A stretch of 64,000 bases of DNA from Adonisia turfae CCMR0081 (GCF_011009555.1 NZ_QXHD01000004.1:2129985-2193984); one strand, 5' to 3'; counted from the first letter of the stretch, positions 19,118-28,564 are shown. Program-made: numbers and translations. The notes: generated by a model not told the origin, from the letters alone.

Positions 19118-20980
19118 ATGGCTGAGGTTTACTTGCGCGCGGGATGGCTGATCCCTTTTTACTCATTGCTCGGTATCTTGCTGACGATACCGTGGATGTC
19201 AGTTCGACGAACGGGGCCACGGCCTGCTGGGTACTTGAATCTTGCTACGACAGTATTGGCTTTAGTTCATGCCTTGCTAGCTTTGAGTGCTGTCTGGGGT
19301 CAGGAACCCTTACGCTTGTCCATCGGCTGGATGCAGGTGGCAGATCTGTCAATTGAGCTGCCGTTTGAGCTATCTACCCTCAATTTAGTTGCAGTGGTGG
19401 TAGTAACAACTCTGAACCTGCTAGCGCAAATTTATGCCATTGGCTACATGGAAATGGATTGGGGCTGGGCGCGTTTGTATAGCCTGTTAGCCCTGTTTGA
19501 GGCGGGGATGACGGCGCTACTGCTGTGTGATTCGGTGTTCTTTAGCTACATGATGCTAGAGATTTTAACCCTGGGAACTTACCTGATTGTGGGCTTTTGG
19601 TTTAATCAGCCTCGGGTGGTTACAGGGGCACGGGATGCCTTTTTGACTAAGCGGGTAGGGGATTTGATTCTACTGATGGGGTTAATTGCTCTGTATCCGC
19701 TGGCTGGTACCTGGAGTTATTCGGAGTTGGCTCAGTGGTCTAGCGATCAACCGATTGAGGGATTAACGGCCACATTGGTGGGATTGGCATTGCTGGCTGG
19801 GCCGATTAGTAAGTGTGCTCAGTTTCCGCTGCATCTTTGGCTTGACTCTGCCATGGAGGGGCCGCTACCAACAACAATTTTGCGTAACTCTGTGGTTATT
19901 CCGGTGGGAGCGTGGGTCTTAATTAAGCTCACACCGGTTTTGGCACTATCTCCGGTTGTGGATACTGTGGCGGTTGCCATTGGCACGATTACGGCCATTG
20001 GGGGAGCGCTGATCTCCATTGCCCAGATTGATACGAAACGCGTTCTGTCTTACCTGACAAGCGCCTTTATGGGGCTGATACTGATTGCTGTAGGGACTTC
20101 TCAGGTTGGTGTAGCGTACTTTTTACTGATGACGTTTTCGGTTGCGATCGCAGCCTTAATTGCCAGTACAGGATCCATTGTGTTTACCTGCGTCACCCAG
20201 GACTTGACCCTGCTAGGAGGTCTCTGGTCACGGCGTCCGGTCACGGCGTTGTCCTTTATTTTTGGGGCCCTAGGCATCTTAGGACTGCCTCCATTTGGCG
20301 GGTTTTGGGCGATGCGTTTTCTAGAAACTGGTCTGTGGTACGACGGTCAGATTCTGCCCTTTGCTATCGTGCTTGCCATTAATGGTCTGTGTGCCTTTAG
20401 TTTGGTGCGGATGTTTTGTCTGATCTTCGTAGGTCAACCCAAGGCCATGAGCACCCGCGCCCCTGAACCGCTTTGGGCAATAGTGTTGCCAATGGCAATC
20501 ATGGCGGCACTTACGCTGCATGTGCCCATCATGTTGCAGACCCTCAAGCTATTGCCGATTATGCAAACTGCCATCGGTGAGACCGGTTTGCTACTAATTT
20601 GGTCCACGATGCTGGGCTTGGGCCTAGGTTTTGTCTTTTATGGCATTCAGCGAGAGAAACTGCCTGCTGACTACGTGCCACAGTGGATGACAAATTTGTT
20701 TGCCTATGACTTCTATACCCCCGGTCTCTACAAAAATCTTTTAATTTGGCCCGTGGCCAGCATTGCTAGCGTTTTTGATTGGGTAGAGCGCTACATCATT
20801 GATGGGTTGGTCAACCTGGTAGGTGCCCTATCGCTACTGAGCGGGGAAACCCTGAAATATAGCAACCCTGGCCGGTCTCAGCTGTATGTGCTCACCATTA
20901 CTGTGTGCATTGTGCTCCTAGGTATTGTTATGACGTTGAGCACCATGAAAAATCTCGGTCAGCTCACTGCAGCATTTTAG
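19118..20980 (+). CDS. ndhF3: NDH-1MS antiporter-like subunit NdhF3
   Basis: 620-residue membrane subunit (about 15-16 helices) homologous to complex I subunit 5. Typical proton-channel features: Glu in a helix near MMLEILTLGTY, the Lys in TKRVGDLILLMG, GPISKCAQFPLHLWLDSAMEGPLP (its core ISKCAQFPLHLWL is diagnostic) and TKRVLSYLTS. The assignment to the F3/F4 type rests on the following ndhD, cupA and cupS genes. NDH-1MS on the thylakoid membrane couples electron flow from PSI to hydration of CO2 to bicarbonate (high-affinity, low-CO2 inducible). First gene of the operon; three dyads precede it. ATG at 19118. Confidence 0.95.
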   Translation: MAEVYLRAGWLIPFYSLLGILLTIPWMSVRRTGPRPAGYLNLATTVLALVHALLALSAVWGQEPLRLSIGWMQVADLSIELPFELSTLNLVAVVVVTTLNLLAQIYAIGYMEMDWGWARLYSLLALFEAGMTALLLCDSVFFSYMMLEILTLGTYLIVGFWFNQPRVVTGARDAFLTKRVGDLILLMGLIALYPLAGTWSYSELAQWSSDQPIEGLTATLVGLALLAGPISKCAQFPLHLWLDSAMEGPLPTTILRNSVVIPVGAWVLIKLTPVLALSPVVDTVAVAIGTITAIGGALISIAQIDTKRVLSYLTSAFMGLILIAVGTSQVGVAYFLLMTFSVAIAALIASTGSIVFTCVTQDLTLLGGLWSRRPVTALSFIFGALGILGLPPFGGFWAMRFLETGLWYDGQILPFAIVLAINGLCAFSLVRMFCLIFVGQPKAMSTRAPEPLWAIVLPMAIMAALTLHVPIMLQTLKLLPIMQTAIGETGLLLIWSTMLGLGLGFVFYGIQREKLPADYVPQWMTNLFAYDFYTPGLYKNLLIWPVASIASVFDWVERYIIDGLVNLVGALSLLSGETLKYSNPGRSQLYVLTITVCIVLLGIVMTLSTMKNLGQLTAAF

Positions 20981-21029
20981 TCTCAGATTTTCAATCTTGT
21001 TCTGCCTGTTGTCTTAACCCATTCAAGTC

Positions 21030-22529
21030 ATGATGTTAACTCTGTTAATGGTGCTTCCACTGCTAGGGGCCATAGCATTACTATTTTTCCCACCTGAGAA
21101 GGCCAAACCATTAGCCCTACTGGGTTCAGGGGTGACGTTGCTCTGGACGATATGGTTGTTCAGTCAGTTTAATCTCAGTGTTAGTGAGTTTCAGATGGTG
21201 GAGTCTCTAGACTGGTTGCCAGTCTTGGGGCTGAACTATGATTTGGGTTTAGATGGGTTAGGGCTATTGATGATTGCTCTAAATACTCTGTTGACATGGA
21301 TCGCTATCTACAGTGCTCGCCCTGACCTTGAACGTCCTCGACTGTTCCATGGCTTGACGCTAATTACCAGTGGCATTATTTCAGGAGCATTCCTAGCACA
21401 AAACTTTCTCCTCTTCTTCCTCTTCTATGAAGCCTGTCTAATCCCTCTATATTTATTGATCAATATTTGGGGTGGTGAGAAACGTAGTTATGCAGCCACT
21501 AAATTTCTGATTTACACAGCGATTTCCGGTGCATTTGTATTGGTTAGTGGCTTTGGTTTGTTGTGGTTGGGTGGGGCTGATAACTTTAGCTACGCTGCGC
21601 TAACCGATACTGATTTATCGGTGCGGCTCCAGGTGATTCTCTTAATTCCTATGGCGATTGGCTTTGGCATTAAGGTTCCCATGGTGCCGCTGCATACCTG
21701 GTTGCCAGATACGTATGTAGCAGCGTCTACCCCTGTGGCCATCATATTAGGTGGTGTGTTAGCCAAACTGGGGACCTATGGCCTGTTGCGGTTTGGCCTC
21801 AGTTTGTTGCCTAAGGGATGGGCCGTCATTGCTCCCTGGCTAGCGGTCTGGGCTGCAGTCACCATTATCTACTGTGCTTTTTTGGCGATTGTGCAACAAG
21901 ATATCAAACGCATGGTGGCCTATAGCTCTGTTAGCCATATGGGCTATGTGCTTTTGGGGAGTGCAGCCGGTAACAGTCTGAGCATATCGGGCTGCATTGC
22001 CCACATGATTGCCCACGGTTTAGTGTTAGCCATTCTGTTTAACTTGGTGGGTGTGATCGAAGCCAAGGTTGGTAGTCGAGATTTAGACAAGCTGAACGGT
22101 TTGATGAACCCTGTGAGAGGGTTACCGTTTGTTAGTGCAACGCTGCTGTTGGGGGCGATGGCAAGTGCCGGCATCCCTGGATTGGTTAACTTTGCAGCGG
22201 AATTTGCTGTCTTCCAGGGTAGCTATCGAGTGTTTCCGGTTCAAACTCTCATCGGCATTGTTGGCACGGGACTAACGGCAGTTTACTTTGTGATTTTACT
22301 TAATCGCACATGTTTTGGTCGTTTAGATAACCAGCGAGCGTACTTTCCAAAAGTCTCCTTCAATGAAAAAGCGCCAGCTTTGTTACTGGCTGTATTGATT
22401 GTGGTACTGGGTGTACAACCAAACTTGTTGATGCGTTGGAGTGAGCCGATAGCAGTGAACTCCATTGCGATCGCACCCATTCAACACTGGAGCATTGGCA
22501 GTCTTTTTTCAGACGATGCTGCATCTTAA
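21030..22529 (+). CDS. ndhD3: NDH-1MS antiporter-like subunit NdhD3
   Basis: 499 residues, about 14 membrane helices, homologous to complex I subunit 4. The hallmark regions are present: FLLFFLFYEACLIPLYLLI with the conserved Glu, KVPMVPLHTWLPDTYVAAS, and QQDIKRMVAYSSVSHMGYV. It follows ndhF3 by 49 bases and precedes cupA by 66 in the same direction. The D3/F3 pair with cupA/cupS defines the inducible NDH-1MS CO2-uptake complex rather than respiratory NDH-1L. Confidence 0.96.
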   Translation: MMLTLLMVLPLLGAIALLFFPPEKAKPLALLGSGVTLLWTIWLFSQFNLSVSEFQMVESLDWLPVLGLNYDLGLDGLGLLMIALNTLLTWIAIYSARPDLERPRLFHGLTLITSGIISGAFLAQNFLLFFLFYEACLIPLYLLINIWGGEKRSYAATKFLIYTAISGAFVLVSGFGLLWLGGADNFSYAALTDTDLSVRLQVILLIPMAIGFGIKVPMVPLHTWLPDTYVAASTPVAIILGGVLAKLGTYGLLRFGLSLLPKGWAVIAPWLAVWAAVTIIYCAFLAIVQQDIKRMVAYSSVSHMGYVLLGSAAGNSLSISGCIAHMIAHGLVLAILFNLVGVIEAKVGSRDLDKLNGLMNPVRGLPFVSATLLLGAMASAGIPGLVNFAAEFAVFQGSYRVFPVQTLIGIVGTGLTAVYFVILLNRTCFGRLDNQRAYFPKVSFNEKAPALLLAVLIVVLGVQPNLLMRWSEPIAVNSIAIAPIQHWSIGSLFSDDAAS

Positions 22530-22595
22530 TCAGCCATCGATATTGCTGACTTAGCGGTCTTTCTTGACTTCCGTATACTTGTTTTCGTAAAAATC

Positions 22596-23882
22596 ATGGT
22601 AAACACCACTACAACGATTCCCCTGTCTACCCATCCCTATGCTGAGGTTATTCATCGGCTCGAAGCTGGCGGCTCCATGCTGCCCGATACCCCAGAAAAT
22701 CTCATGCAGATTATCGGTATCTACAAAGCCTATGCGGTACCGATGGATTTTTATTGGCGGGATCTGTTGTACATTGGCGAACGAGTTTTCCTACAGCCCC
22801 TGCCATTTTTCAAATATTTCATTTCTCAAGAGTATCTGGACCGTCAGAACACCTATGCAGGTGATCAGTCACCCTTAAGGATATGGCGAGGGGTGGGGGA
22901 GGCCCATCCTGAGCTACTGGAGTTCATGGCTAAGGGAGAAGGTAAGCGCAAGTGGCCCCGGCTATTTCACCATCTAGGACATGACCGTGTCAATATGGAG
23001 TTTGCGGAAGCCTGCATGCGAGCCATGTTTTGGCATGAGGATCTCAATCCCAAATTTAACGAGTATCTCTATAGCGAACCCTATAAGGCCGCCGCAGATC
23101 GAGCAATTAAAGCCTATTTCAGGGGTAATCCAGCCATGTTGGGGCTTTATAAGCTCTTCCCCGACATGTTCTTAGAGCAGGTACGACAGATGTCATATTA
23201 CGCTAACCTTGGCTTGTTTTGGGAAGTAATGGCCCCGGTGTTTTTCGAGATGTCAGACATCTATGATGAAGGTGGCTTTAAGGGAGTACCTGATGCCATG
23301 AACTTTTTAGTCAATGGCATTTTTGCAGTGGCTGGTCGTCCCATCTATCACCATGTGTATGTCGGTGATGAGTGCTTTGAAGTCATTCCTAAATCAGCTG
23401 GATTTACCTGGCTTTATGAGGCAGCCCTGCCTTATGTGGAGGCCGTCTTTTATCGTACAGCACCATTTCGAGGCACTAAATCCTACGATGCCCAGGTGCA
23501 TCAAGTGCCAGACCAGCAGCCAGAATTTCACTATGGCATTCTCTATGCCGATGTGTTTCCGGTGGGTAGTGCAGGTATTCCACCAACACTGTTAATGCAG
23601 GATATGCTGCACTTTTTACCGCCCTATCTGCAGGACTATTACCAACAACATTGTCGTGGTGAAGACGATCAGCTGATTCAGCTAGGCATTACCTTTCAGC
23701 GCTCAATGTATAACGTGACATCAGCGGTGATTCAAGCATTACGAGCGGCGTTGTACTATCCACTAGATGATCCAAACCCAAAGCATCTGATGGCCAACCG
23801 CGAATTTTTTGAAGCTCAAATGGATCGGCTCATACGCCCAGAAGCACGTCTGCGAGATATTCAGACTGCAAATTACCGCTAA
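22596..23882 (+). CDS. cupA: CO2 hydration protein CupA (ChpY)
   Basis: 428 residues, soluble, no signal peptide. It belongs to the cyanobacterial CO2 hydration protein family, recognised from TPENLMQIIGIYKAYAVPMD near the N-terminus, WPRLFHHLGHDRVNMEFAEA, and the C-terminal LPPYLQDYYQQHCRGEDDQL. In the known complex CupA docks on NdhD3/NdhF3 at the stromal face and hydrates CO2 in a carbonic-anhydrase-like, vectorial way. Assignment as CupA (with F3/D3) rather than CupB rests on the CupS gene that follows, because CupB complexes lack it. Confidence 0.95.
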   Translation: MVNTTTTIPLSTHPYAEVIHRLEAGGSMLPDTPENLMQIIGIYKAYAVPMDFYWRDLLYIGERVFLQPLPFFKYFISQEYLDRQNTYAGDQSPLRIWRGVGEAHPELLEFMAKGEGKRKWPRLFHHLGHDRVNMEFAEACMRAMFWHEDLNPKFNEYLYSEPYKAAADRAIKAYFRGNPAMLGLYKLFPDMFLEQVRQMSYYANLGLFWEVMAPVFFEMSDIYDEGGFKGVPDAMNFLVNGIFAVAGRPIYHHVYVGDECFEVIPKSAGFTWLYEAALPYVEAVFYRTAPFRGTKSYDAQVHQVPDQQPEFHYGILYADVFPVGSAGIPPTLLMQDMLHFLPPYLQDYYQQHCRGEDDQLIQLGITFQRSMYNVTSAVIQALRAALYYPLDDPNPKHLMANREFFEAQMDRLIRPEARLRDIQTANYR

Positions 23883-23953
23883 GTGTGTGTGTCTTGCCGC
23901 GTAGTGGCAAAAGCCCACGTTGAAGTTTATGTCCTCTGAATTTTGCTTTAATC

Positions 23954-24355
23954 ATGGCAACGATTGTCGATATCGCGCTTGAAAATCCTGGTTTTGAAAC
24001 CTTAGTGGCGGCTGTTAAGGCAGCAGGCTTGGTGGAAACGTTGCAATCTCCAGGGCCATTTACGGTGTTTGCGCCCAATGATGATGCCTTTGCAAAACTA
24101 CCTCCCAATACTGTGAATAATCTGGTGCAGAATCCTCCTCAATTAGGCCGAATTCTTTGCTATCACGTGGTTTCTGGTCGTTGGGATAGTGCGCGCATCC
24201 GTGAGTTTTCCCAACTGACATCAGTGGAAGGTTCGCCCATTCCTATTCGTAGCCAGAATCCCCTAGAAGTGAAAAATGCCTCGGTGATTGCGGCTGATAT
24301 CGAAGCCAGCAACGGCATTATTCATGTCATCGACAATGTAATTTTGATGGATTAA
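23954..24355 (+). CDS. cupS: Fasciclin-domain protein CupS
   Basis: 133 residues, a single fasciclin (FAS1) domain: [17 protein letters not shown], the H1 motif [16 protein letters not shown], the YHVV core and the H2 motif [13 protein letters not shown]. It has no signal peptide, unlike secreted fasciclins, matching CupS, the small cytoplasmic subunit of NDH-1MS encoded after cupA in other cyanobacteria. It starts 71 bases after cupA, and a small membrane ORF follows 8 bases after its stop. Confidence 0.92.
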   Translation: MATIVDIALENPGFETLVAAVKAAGLVETLQSPGPFTVFAPNDDAFAKLPPNTVNNLVQNPPQLGRILCYHVVSGRWDSARIREFSQLTSVEGSPIPIRSQNPLEVKNASVIAADIEASNGIIHVIDNVILMD

Positions 24356-24363
24356 TACAATTC

Positions 24364-24519
24364 ATGGGTAAAGTTTTGCAGGAACTTGATCTGTTTTTTT
24401 GGATAGCGGCTCTGATGATCGCTGGGATGACGATAGTGGATGTGGCAGACATTCAGATGGTAAGTCCCTATAGCGACTTTGTTCAGGCGATGACTGAGCC
24501 AGTAGACTCGCTTCAATAA
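24364..24519 (+). CDS. Possible 51-residue membrane protein at the end of the cup operon
   Basis: An ATG 8 bases after the cupS stop opens a 51-codon frame ending TAA at 24519. The product begins MGKVLQELDLFFWIAALMIAG, with one hydrophobic helix at about 10-26, then an acidic, polar tail (DVADIQMVSPYSDF ... EPVDSLQ). No strong Shine-Dalgarno, as is common in this window. Position and topology resemble the very small single-helix accessory subunits known for NDH-1 (such as NdhP/NdhQ), but I recognise no homolog. Coding status is an inference from placement. Confidence 0.5.
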   Translation: MGKVLQELDLFFWIAALMIAGMTIVDVADIQMVSPYSDFVQAMTEPVDSLQ

Positions 24520-24686
24520 AGGCCGTTGCTGATCTAGAGGATGCGTTAATCGATCACGTCGCTCATTAATCTGAGCTTGAGCAATGAAATCATACCGAGG
24601 ATTTGCAACGCCTCATAAAACTTCTGAGGTAGTCATGTTGACGCAATTCCGCGCTATGCTCAGATTTTTATGTAAAAATGTAAAGC

Positions 24687-25736
24687 GTGTGGATTACTTC
24701 ATCTCCTACATCGGCTAAAAAGCCGACTAAAATTGCCCTCGGTAACTTTGATGGTGTCCATCTCGGTCACCAGCATGTTATTGAACCTGTTTTAACCCAT
24801 AAGGGCGGTCTGCCCTCTTTGGTCTTAGCTGACGATATGTGTTTGCAGGCCGCTGCGGCCTCTGGCTATAGTGATTTGCCTGGCGTAGCGTCTGTTTCTG
24901 AATCATCGAAATCTGGCTTTGCTGAGTGGGCGTCGGTAGTTACGTTTTTTCCCCATCCCAAAGAGTATTTTTCCGGTCAGTCGCGCTCATTACTGACGCC
25001 GCTGGAAGAAAAAAGTCGCCAGTTGGCCTGTTTAGGGGTAGATCAACTCGTGCTACTGCCGTTTGATGCGGCATTGGCTAACTTGGATGCGGCGATGTTT
25101 GTGGAAAAGATCCTGATTCAGGATTTGCAGGCGACGCATATTAGTGTGGGGAGCGACTTTCACTTTGGTAAAGGGCGTGGCGGGAATGCTGAGTTGCTGT
25201 ATGCGATCGCAACCCGTCACCATATCCCAGTTACCATTATCCCGCTGCACAATGATGCCGAAGGACGCATCAGCAGCTCCCGCATTCGGCAAGCTCTGGC
25301 GGAGGGCGAGCTAACCAAAGCCAATCATCTACTGGGGCGACCCTATGCCCTCAGCGGGCAAGTGACCTTAGGAAAGCAGTTAGGACGTACAATTGGATTC
25401 CCAACCGCTAACCTCAAGTTGCCAAGCGATAAATTTATTCCTTGCCAGGGCGTTTATAGCGTTAAAGTATTTGGCATTCTACCAAATCAGAAACCTTTGC
25501 TGGGTGTCATGAACATCGGTAATCGCCCTACGGTTGCAGGTCAGGATTTGAGTGTCGAGGTGCATATATTTGATTGGGAAGGGGATTTGTACGGAGAGAC
25601 TCTAACAGTTGGTTTAGAAAGCTTTATTCGACCTGAACAGAAGTTTGAGTCTTTGGATGCCTTAAAAGAACAAATTGTCAAAGATTGTGTGACAGCAAAA
25701 GAAATGTTGAATATCTCCACATCACCGGTTACTTAG
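24687..25736 (+). CDS. ribF: Bifunctional riboflavin kinase / FAD synthetase
   Basis: Makes FMN from riboflavin and FAD from FMN. 349 residues with a GTG start at 24687. The N-terminal FAD synthetase domain shows IALGNFDGVHLGHQHVI (about 12-28) and VGSDFHFGKGRGGNAE. The C-terminal riboflavin kinase domain shows GRTIGFPTANLKLP and KFIPCQGVYSV. A stretch at about 45-75 (residues between SLVLADD and VTFFPHP) is longer than in many relatives. Its last 15 bases overlap the end of the convergent AEC transporter gene. Confidence 0.96.
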   Translation: MWITSSPTSAKKPTKIALGNFDGVHLGHQHVIEPVLTHKGGLPSLVLADDMCLQAAAASGYSDLPGVASVSESSKSGFAEWASVVTFFPHPKEYFSGQSRSLLTPLEEKSRQLACLGVDQLVLLPFDAALANLDAAMFVEKILIQDLQATHISVGSDFHFGKGRGGNAELLYAIATRHHIPVTIIPLHNDAEGRISSSRIRQALAEGELTKANHLLGRPYALSGQVTLGKQLGRTIGFPTANLKLPSDKFIPCQGVYSVKVFGILPNQKPLLGVMNIGNRPTVAGQDLSVEVHIFDWEGDLYGETLTVGLESFIRPEQKFESLDALKEQIVKDCVTAKEMLNISTSPVT

Positions 25737-26612
25737 CCACAGCACGATAGGGAGTGTGCCTAGGCTGAGTAATGTGGACACGACAATGGTTCTGGCAACT
25801 CGCACTGTGTCCCCGCCCAGTTCGATCACCCAGATTAACGAATTCACTGCCACAGGCATAGCAGCTTGTAAGATAACAACTTGGCGATCAATACCAGTGA
25901 GCCCCACTAGGTTAGCAATGTTAACTGCTATCAGTGGTGACACGATTAATCGTAGTCCTGCCCCCATGAGCTCGTAACGGCCAAATACAAACGGCGTTTC
26001 CGACAGCTGAATGCCTAGCATTAATAGAGCAACTGGGATCGCGCCTTCACTTAAAAGGGTGACACCTCGATCGATCGATATGGGCAGTACGGTGCTTGTG
26101 CCTTGTAAAATAAGCCCTGCGATCGCAGCCCACAAAACCGGTAAACACGCGGTATAGCGTAAGCCTTTAAGAATTTCCTCTCCTTTGAGCACTATAGGGA
26201 AGACACTGGCAGTCATCAGGCTAGAGCCCACCAGGTAAACAATGGCTCGTTCGAGTCCGGCTTCTCCTAGGGAGAATAAAACAAAAGGAAGACCCATGTT
26301 ACCCACATTGGCAAAGATTGTTGTGGCGATTAAACTCTTTTTCTCATCTGATGAGAACTTGAGTACTTTACCCAGGGTGACAGCAAGTAGATAGAGTACG
26401 GTGGTGTGGAGAACAAAGGCGATGAGGATTGCGATCGCATTGCCTAACTCCAATGTTGTTTTAGCTAAGCTGTGCAGTACAAGCGCTGGCACTAACGCAT
26501 AAATGCTCAACCGTGCTAAGGTTTGCCGCTCTAGCGTAAACATACGCCCCACCCAAACACCCACCAGTGCCACCAGTGCGATGGGCAGGACAGCTGAAAT
26601 TAAAATGCCCAT
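25722..26612 (-). CDS. AEC family transporter (auxin efflux carrier-like)
   Basis: 296 residues with about ten hydrophobic segments from the N-terminus (MGILISAVLPIALVALVGVW) to the end. The family pattern includes SIYALVPALVLHSLAKT, the GNMGLPFVLF glycine/proline motif in the middle and AVNSLIWVIE near the C-terminus. These plasma-membrane carriers export organic anions such as malate or amino acid derivatives; the substrate is unknown. A small gene sits 3 bases upstream, suggesting co-transcription. The 3' end overlaps ribF tail-to-tail by 15 bases. Confidence 0.88.
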   Translation of the reverse strand: MGILISAVLPIALVALVGVWVGRMFTLERQTLARLSIYALVPALVLHSLAKTTLELGNAIAILIAFVLHTTVLYLLAVTLGKVLKFSSDEKKSLIATTIFANVGNMGLPFVLFSLGEAGLERAIVYLVGSSLMTASVFPIVLKGEEILKGLRYTACLPVLWAAIAGLILQGTSTVLPISIDRGVTLLSEGAIPVALLMLGIQLSETPFVFGRYELMGAGLRLIVSPLIAVNIANLVGLTGIDRQVVILQAAMPVAVNSLIWVIELGGDTVRVARTIVVSTLLSLGTLPIVLWLSNR

Positions 26613-26615
26613 ACC

Positions 26616-26801
26616 CTAAGAATCAAGAGAACCGCCATCCCATTCATGGTTAGGATCTGGATAAAAGGTGATGCCGCTACCCTCGCCACCACCACAGCGA
26701 ATGGCCACCAACCAACCGCCTGGCACCTTGGCCCTCCAGGCACCTAAGCCACCAATTGGCTGGTTTTTACAGTCTAGCTTCTCCCAAATGAAGTCAGGCA
26801 T
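26616..26801 (-). CDS. Small conserved-looking protein upstream of AEC transporter
   Basis: 61 residues from the ATG at 26801 (a GTG one codon earlier is an alternative). Rich in Trp, Gly and Pro: MPDFIWEKLDCKNQP, AWRAKVPGGWLVAIRCGG, then TFYPDPNHEWDGG at the end. It reads as a folded small beta domain. I recall similar short cyanobacterial hypotheticals with the RAKVPGGWLV...YPDPxHxWDG pattern but know no function. It ends 3 bases before the transporter start. The overlapping plus-strand frame at 26668-26859 is rejected as a shadow. Confidence 0.65.
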   Translation of the reverse strand: MPDFIWEKLDCKNQPIGGLGAWRAKVPGGWLVAIRCGGGEGSGITFYPDPNHEWDGGSLDS

Positions 26802-26890
26802 CACTTCTATTTTAAGTACTGGCCATAGGGGTATGGTATCGCCTAGTATCCTTAACTAGTGGGTTGCATCCAGATTATTGCCTAGACTCC

Positions 26891-27604
26891 ATGACCAAAC
26901 CTGTTCCTCAGCATCCAATGCGTGGCTTTAGACACTTAGATACCATTACCGCTCTGTTTGTCACAGTACTGTTGATTTCTAATGTGACATCGACCAAAAT
27001 TGTTGATTTTGGCATCTTTACCTTTGATGGTGGCACATTACTATTCCCTCTCAGCTACATTTTTGGGGATATCCTGACTGAGGTTTATGGCTATGCTCGT
27101 TCCCGCAAGGTAATCTGGACGGGATTTATGGCTGCACTGGTTATGTCTGTCACGTTTATGGTGGTGGGGGCGCTACCTGCTGCTACAGATTGGCCCCACC
27201 AAGAGGCCTATGATCAGATCCTGGGGCTGACACCAAGGATCGTTATGGCTAGCCTGATTGCCTATGTCGTTGGTGAGTTTTCCAATTCGTTTATTTTAGC
27301 CAAGTTGAAGGTGGCGACCAAAGGTCGACAGCTATGGGTGCGGACGATTTCGTCTACGCTGGTGGGCCAGGTGTTGGATACAGGATTATTTATTGCGATC
27401 GCATTCTGGGGCCTATTTCCTCCCAGCCTGATGGTGACTCTAGTTGTGTCCAACTACATCTTTAAGTGCGGTGTAGAAATTCTCTTTACCCCCATCACCT
27501 ATGGATTAACCGGCTGGCTAAAACACCAAGAAAACGAAGACTTTTACGATCGCCATACAAATTTCAACCCCTTTCACCTTTTACCAGGTCCCATGTCTCG
27601 ATAA
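26891..27604 (+). CDS. Queuosine precursor transporter (YhhQ/VUT family)
   Basis: 237 residues from the ATG at 26891 (MTKPVPQHPMRGFRHLDTIT); the frame also runs back to a TTG at 26864. Six or so membrane helices. Family signatures: NVTSTKIVDFG, FPLSYIFGDILTEVYGYARSR near 60-80, and the later NYIFKCGVEILFTPITY. Members import queuosine precursors (preQ0/preQ1) for tRNA modification. No queuosine genes are adjacent. The HIP1 octamer lies within the gene. Confidence 0.93.
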   Translation: MTKPVPQHPMRGFRHLDTITALFVTVLLISNVTSTKIVDFGIFTFDGGTLLFPLSYIFGDILTEVYGYARSRKVIWTGFMAALVMSVTFMVVGALPAATDWPHQEAYDQILGLTPRIVMASLIAYVVGEFSNSFILAKLKVATKGRQLWVRTISSTLVGQVLDTGLFIAIAFWGLFPPSLMVTLVVSNYIFKCGVEILFTPITYGLTGWLKHQENEDFYDRHTNFNPFHLLPGPMSR

Positions 27605-27694
27605 GCCAGGTCTTCCTATGAGTATTTAATGGTCGAAGCAAATCTACAATAAGCAGGTTGCTTGATAGATCTTATCGCTACACTGAGTCTTTAA

Positions 27695-28564
27695 ATGTGT
27701 GTGTATCTATCAATGAGTCGTCGAGCAGCCCCTAAAGAACGTGTTAAGTTTTGGCGTGATCCGGCGTTGCGTGGTTTAGAAATGCTCCATGCCACGTATG
27801 TGACATACGCTTTCTCGCGTCATGCCCATGAGGGATTTGGCATCGCCATTGTCGAGTCAGGCGCAATGGAGTTTGACTATCGTGGTGCCAGTCATATTGC
27901 GCCCCCTGGGAGTGTGGTGATTACTCACCCTGGTGAAATGCATACGGGGCATGCGGTCTTAGAGACAGGGTGGACCTATCGAACGCTTTTGCCAGCTATC
28001 GATTGGCTACAGCAGGCTGCCAAAGAGTTGAGTGAATGTTCAGGGGCAATTCCCTACTTTTCATCTCCTGTTATCCAAGATAAGTGCCTTAATCAAAAGT
28101 TAGTTAATCTCCATCGCACGCTCGAAACATCTCCCTCATCCTTAGAAAAAGAATCTCGTTTTTTATGGGGCTTAACGCAGCTAGTGCATGGATATGCCAG
28201 CAATCGTCCCCAGATAAAATCTGTTGGCAAAGAAAATTATTCTGTTCAACAGGTCCGAGAGTATCTTCACTGTCACTACACCCGTAATATTTCACTGGAC
28301 GAATTAGCTAGGCTGACAAACTTAAGCCCATTTCGTTTGCTGAGAGCATTTAGGAAACAGGTTGGCTTACCTCCCCATGCTTACCTCAATCATGTGCGTG
28401 TTCATCAGGCTAAAACCCTTCTAGCTGAAGGACATCCCATTGCTGAAGCAGCTCTAGCGACTGGCTTTGCCGATCAAAGTCATCTGCATCGACACTTTAA
28501 AAAAATGCTTGGGGTAACCCCTGGACAGTATGTCCAAGGCTGTCGACTTATTGCTGTCAGATAA
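27695..28564 (+). CDS. AraC family transcriptional regulator with cupin sensor
   Basis: 289 residues from the ATG at 27695; a second ATG at 27713 (MSRRAAPKERVKFW) is an equally good start. The N-terminal AraC ligand-binding cupin includes FSRHAHEGFGIAIVESG and PPGSVVITHPGEMHTG with metal/ligand-site histidines. The C-terminal AraC HTH pair: NISLDELARLTNLSPFRLLRAF, with its core LDELARLTNLSPFRLLRAF, and EAALATGFADQSHLHRHFKK. Relatives often control amino-acid exporters or transport genes; the target here is unclear, since neighbours are a precursor transporter and a convergent nitroreductase. Confidence 0.92.
   Translation: MCVYLSMSRRAAPKERVKFWRDPALRGLEMLHATYVTYAFSRHAHEGFGIAIVESGAMEFDYRGASHIAPPGSVVITHPGEMHTGHAVLETGWTYRTLLPAIDWLQQAAKELSECSGAIPYFSSPVIQDKCLNQKLVNLHRTLETSPSSLEKESRFLWGLTQLVHGYASNRPQIKSVGKENYSVQQVREYLHCHYTRNISLDELARLTNLSPFRLLRAFRKQVGLPPHAYLNHVRVHQAKTLLAEGHPIAEAALATGFADQSHLHRHFKKMLGVTPGQYVQGCRLIAVR

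Noticed and set aside
18939-19220. 93-residue minus-strand ORF in front of ndhF3
   Set aside because: It covers the probable promoter region and the start of ndhF3 and has no recognisable motif.
26668-26859. Plus-strand 63-residue ORF opposite the small Trp/Gly-rich gene
   Set aside because: The minus-strand frame looks like a folded protein and sits in an operon position; this one is its antisense shadow.
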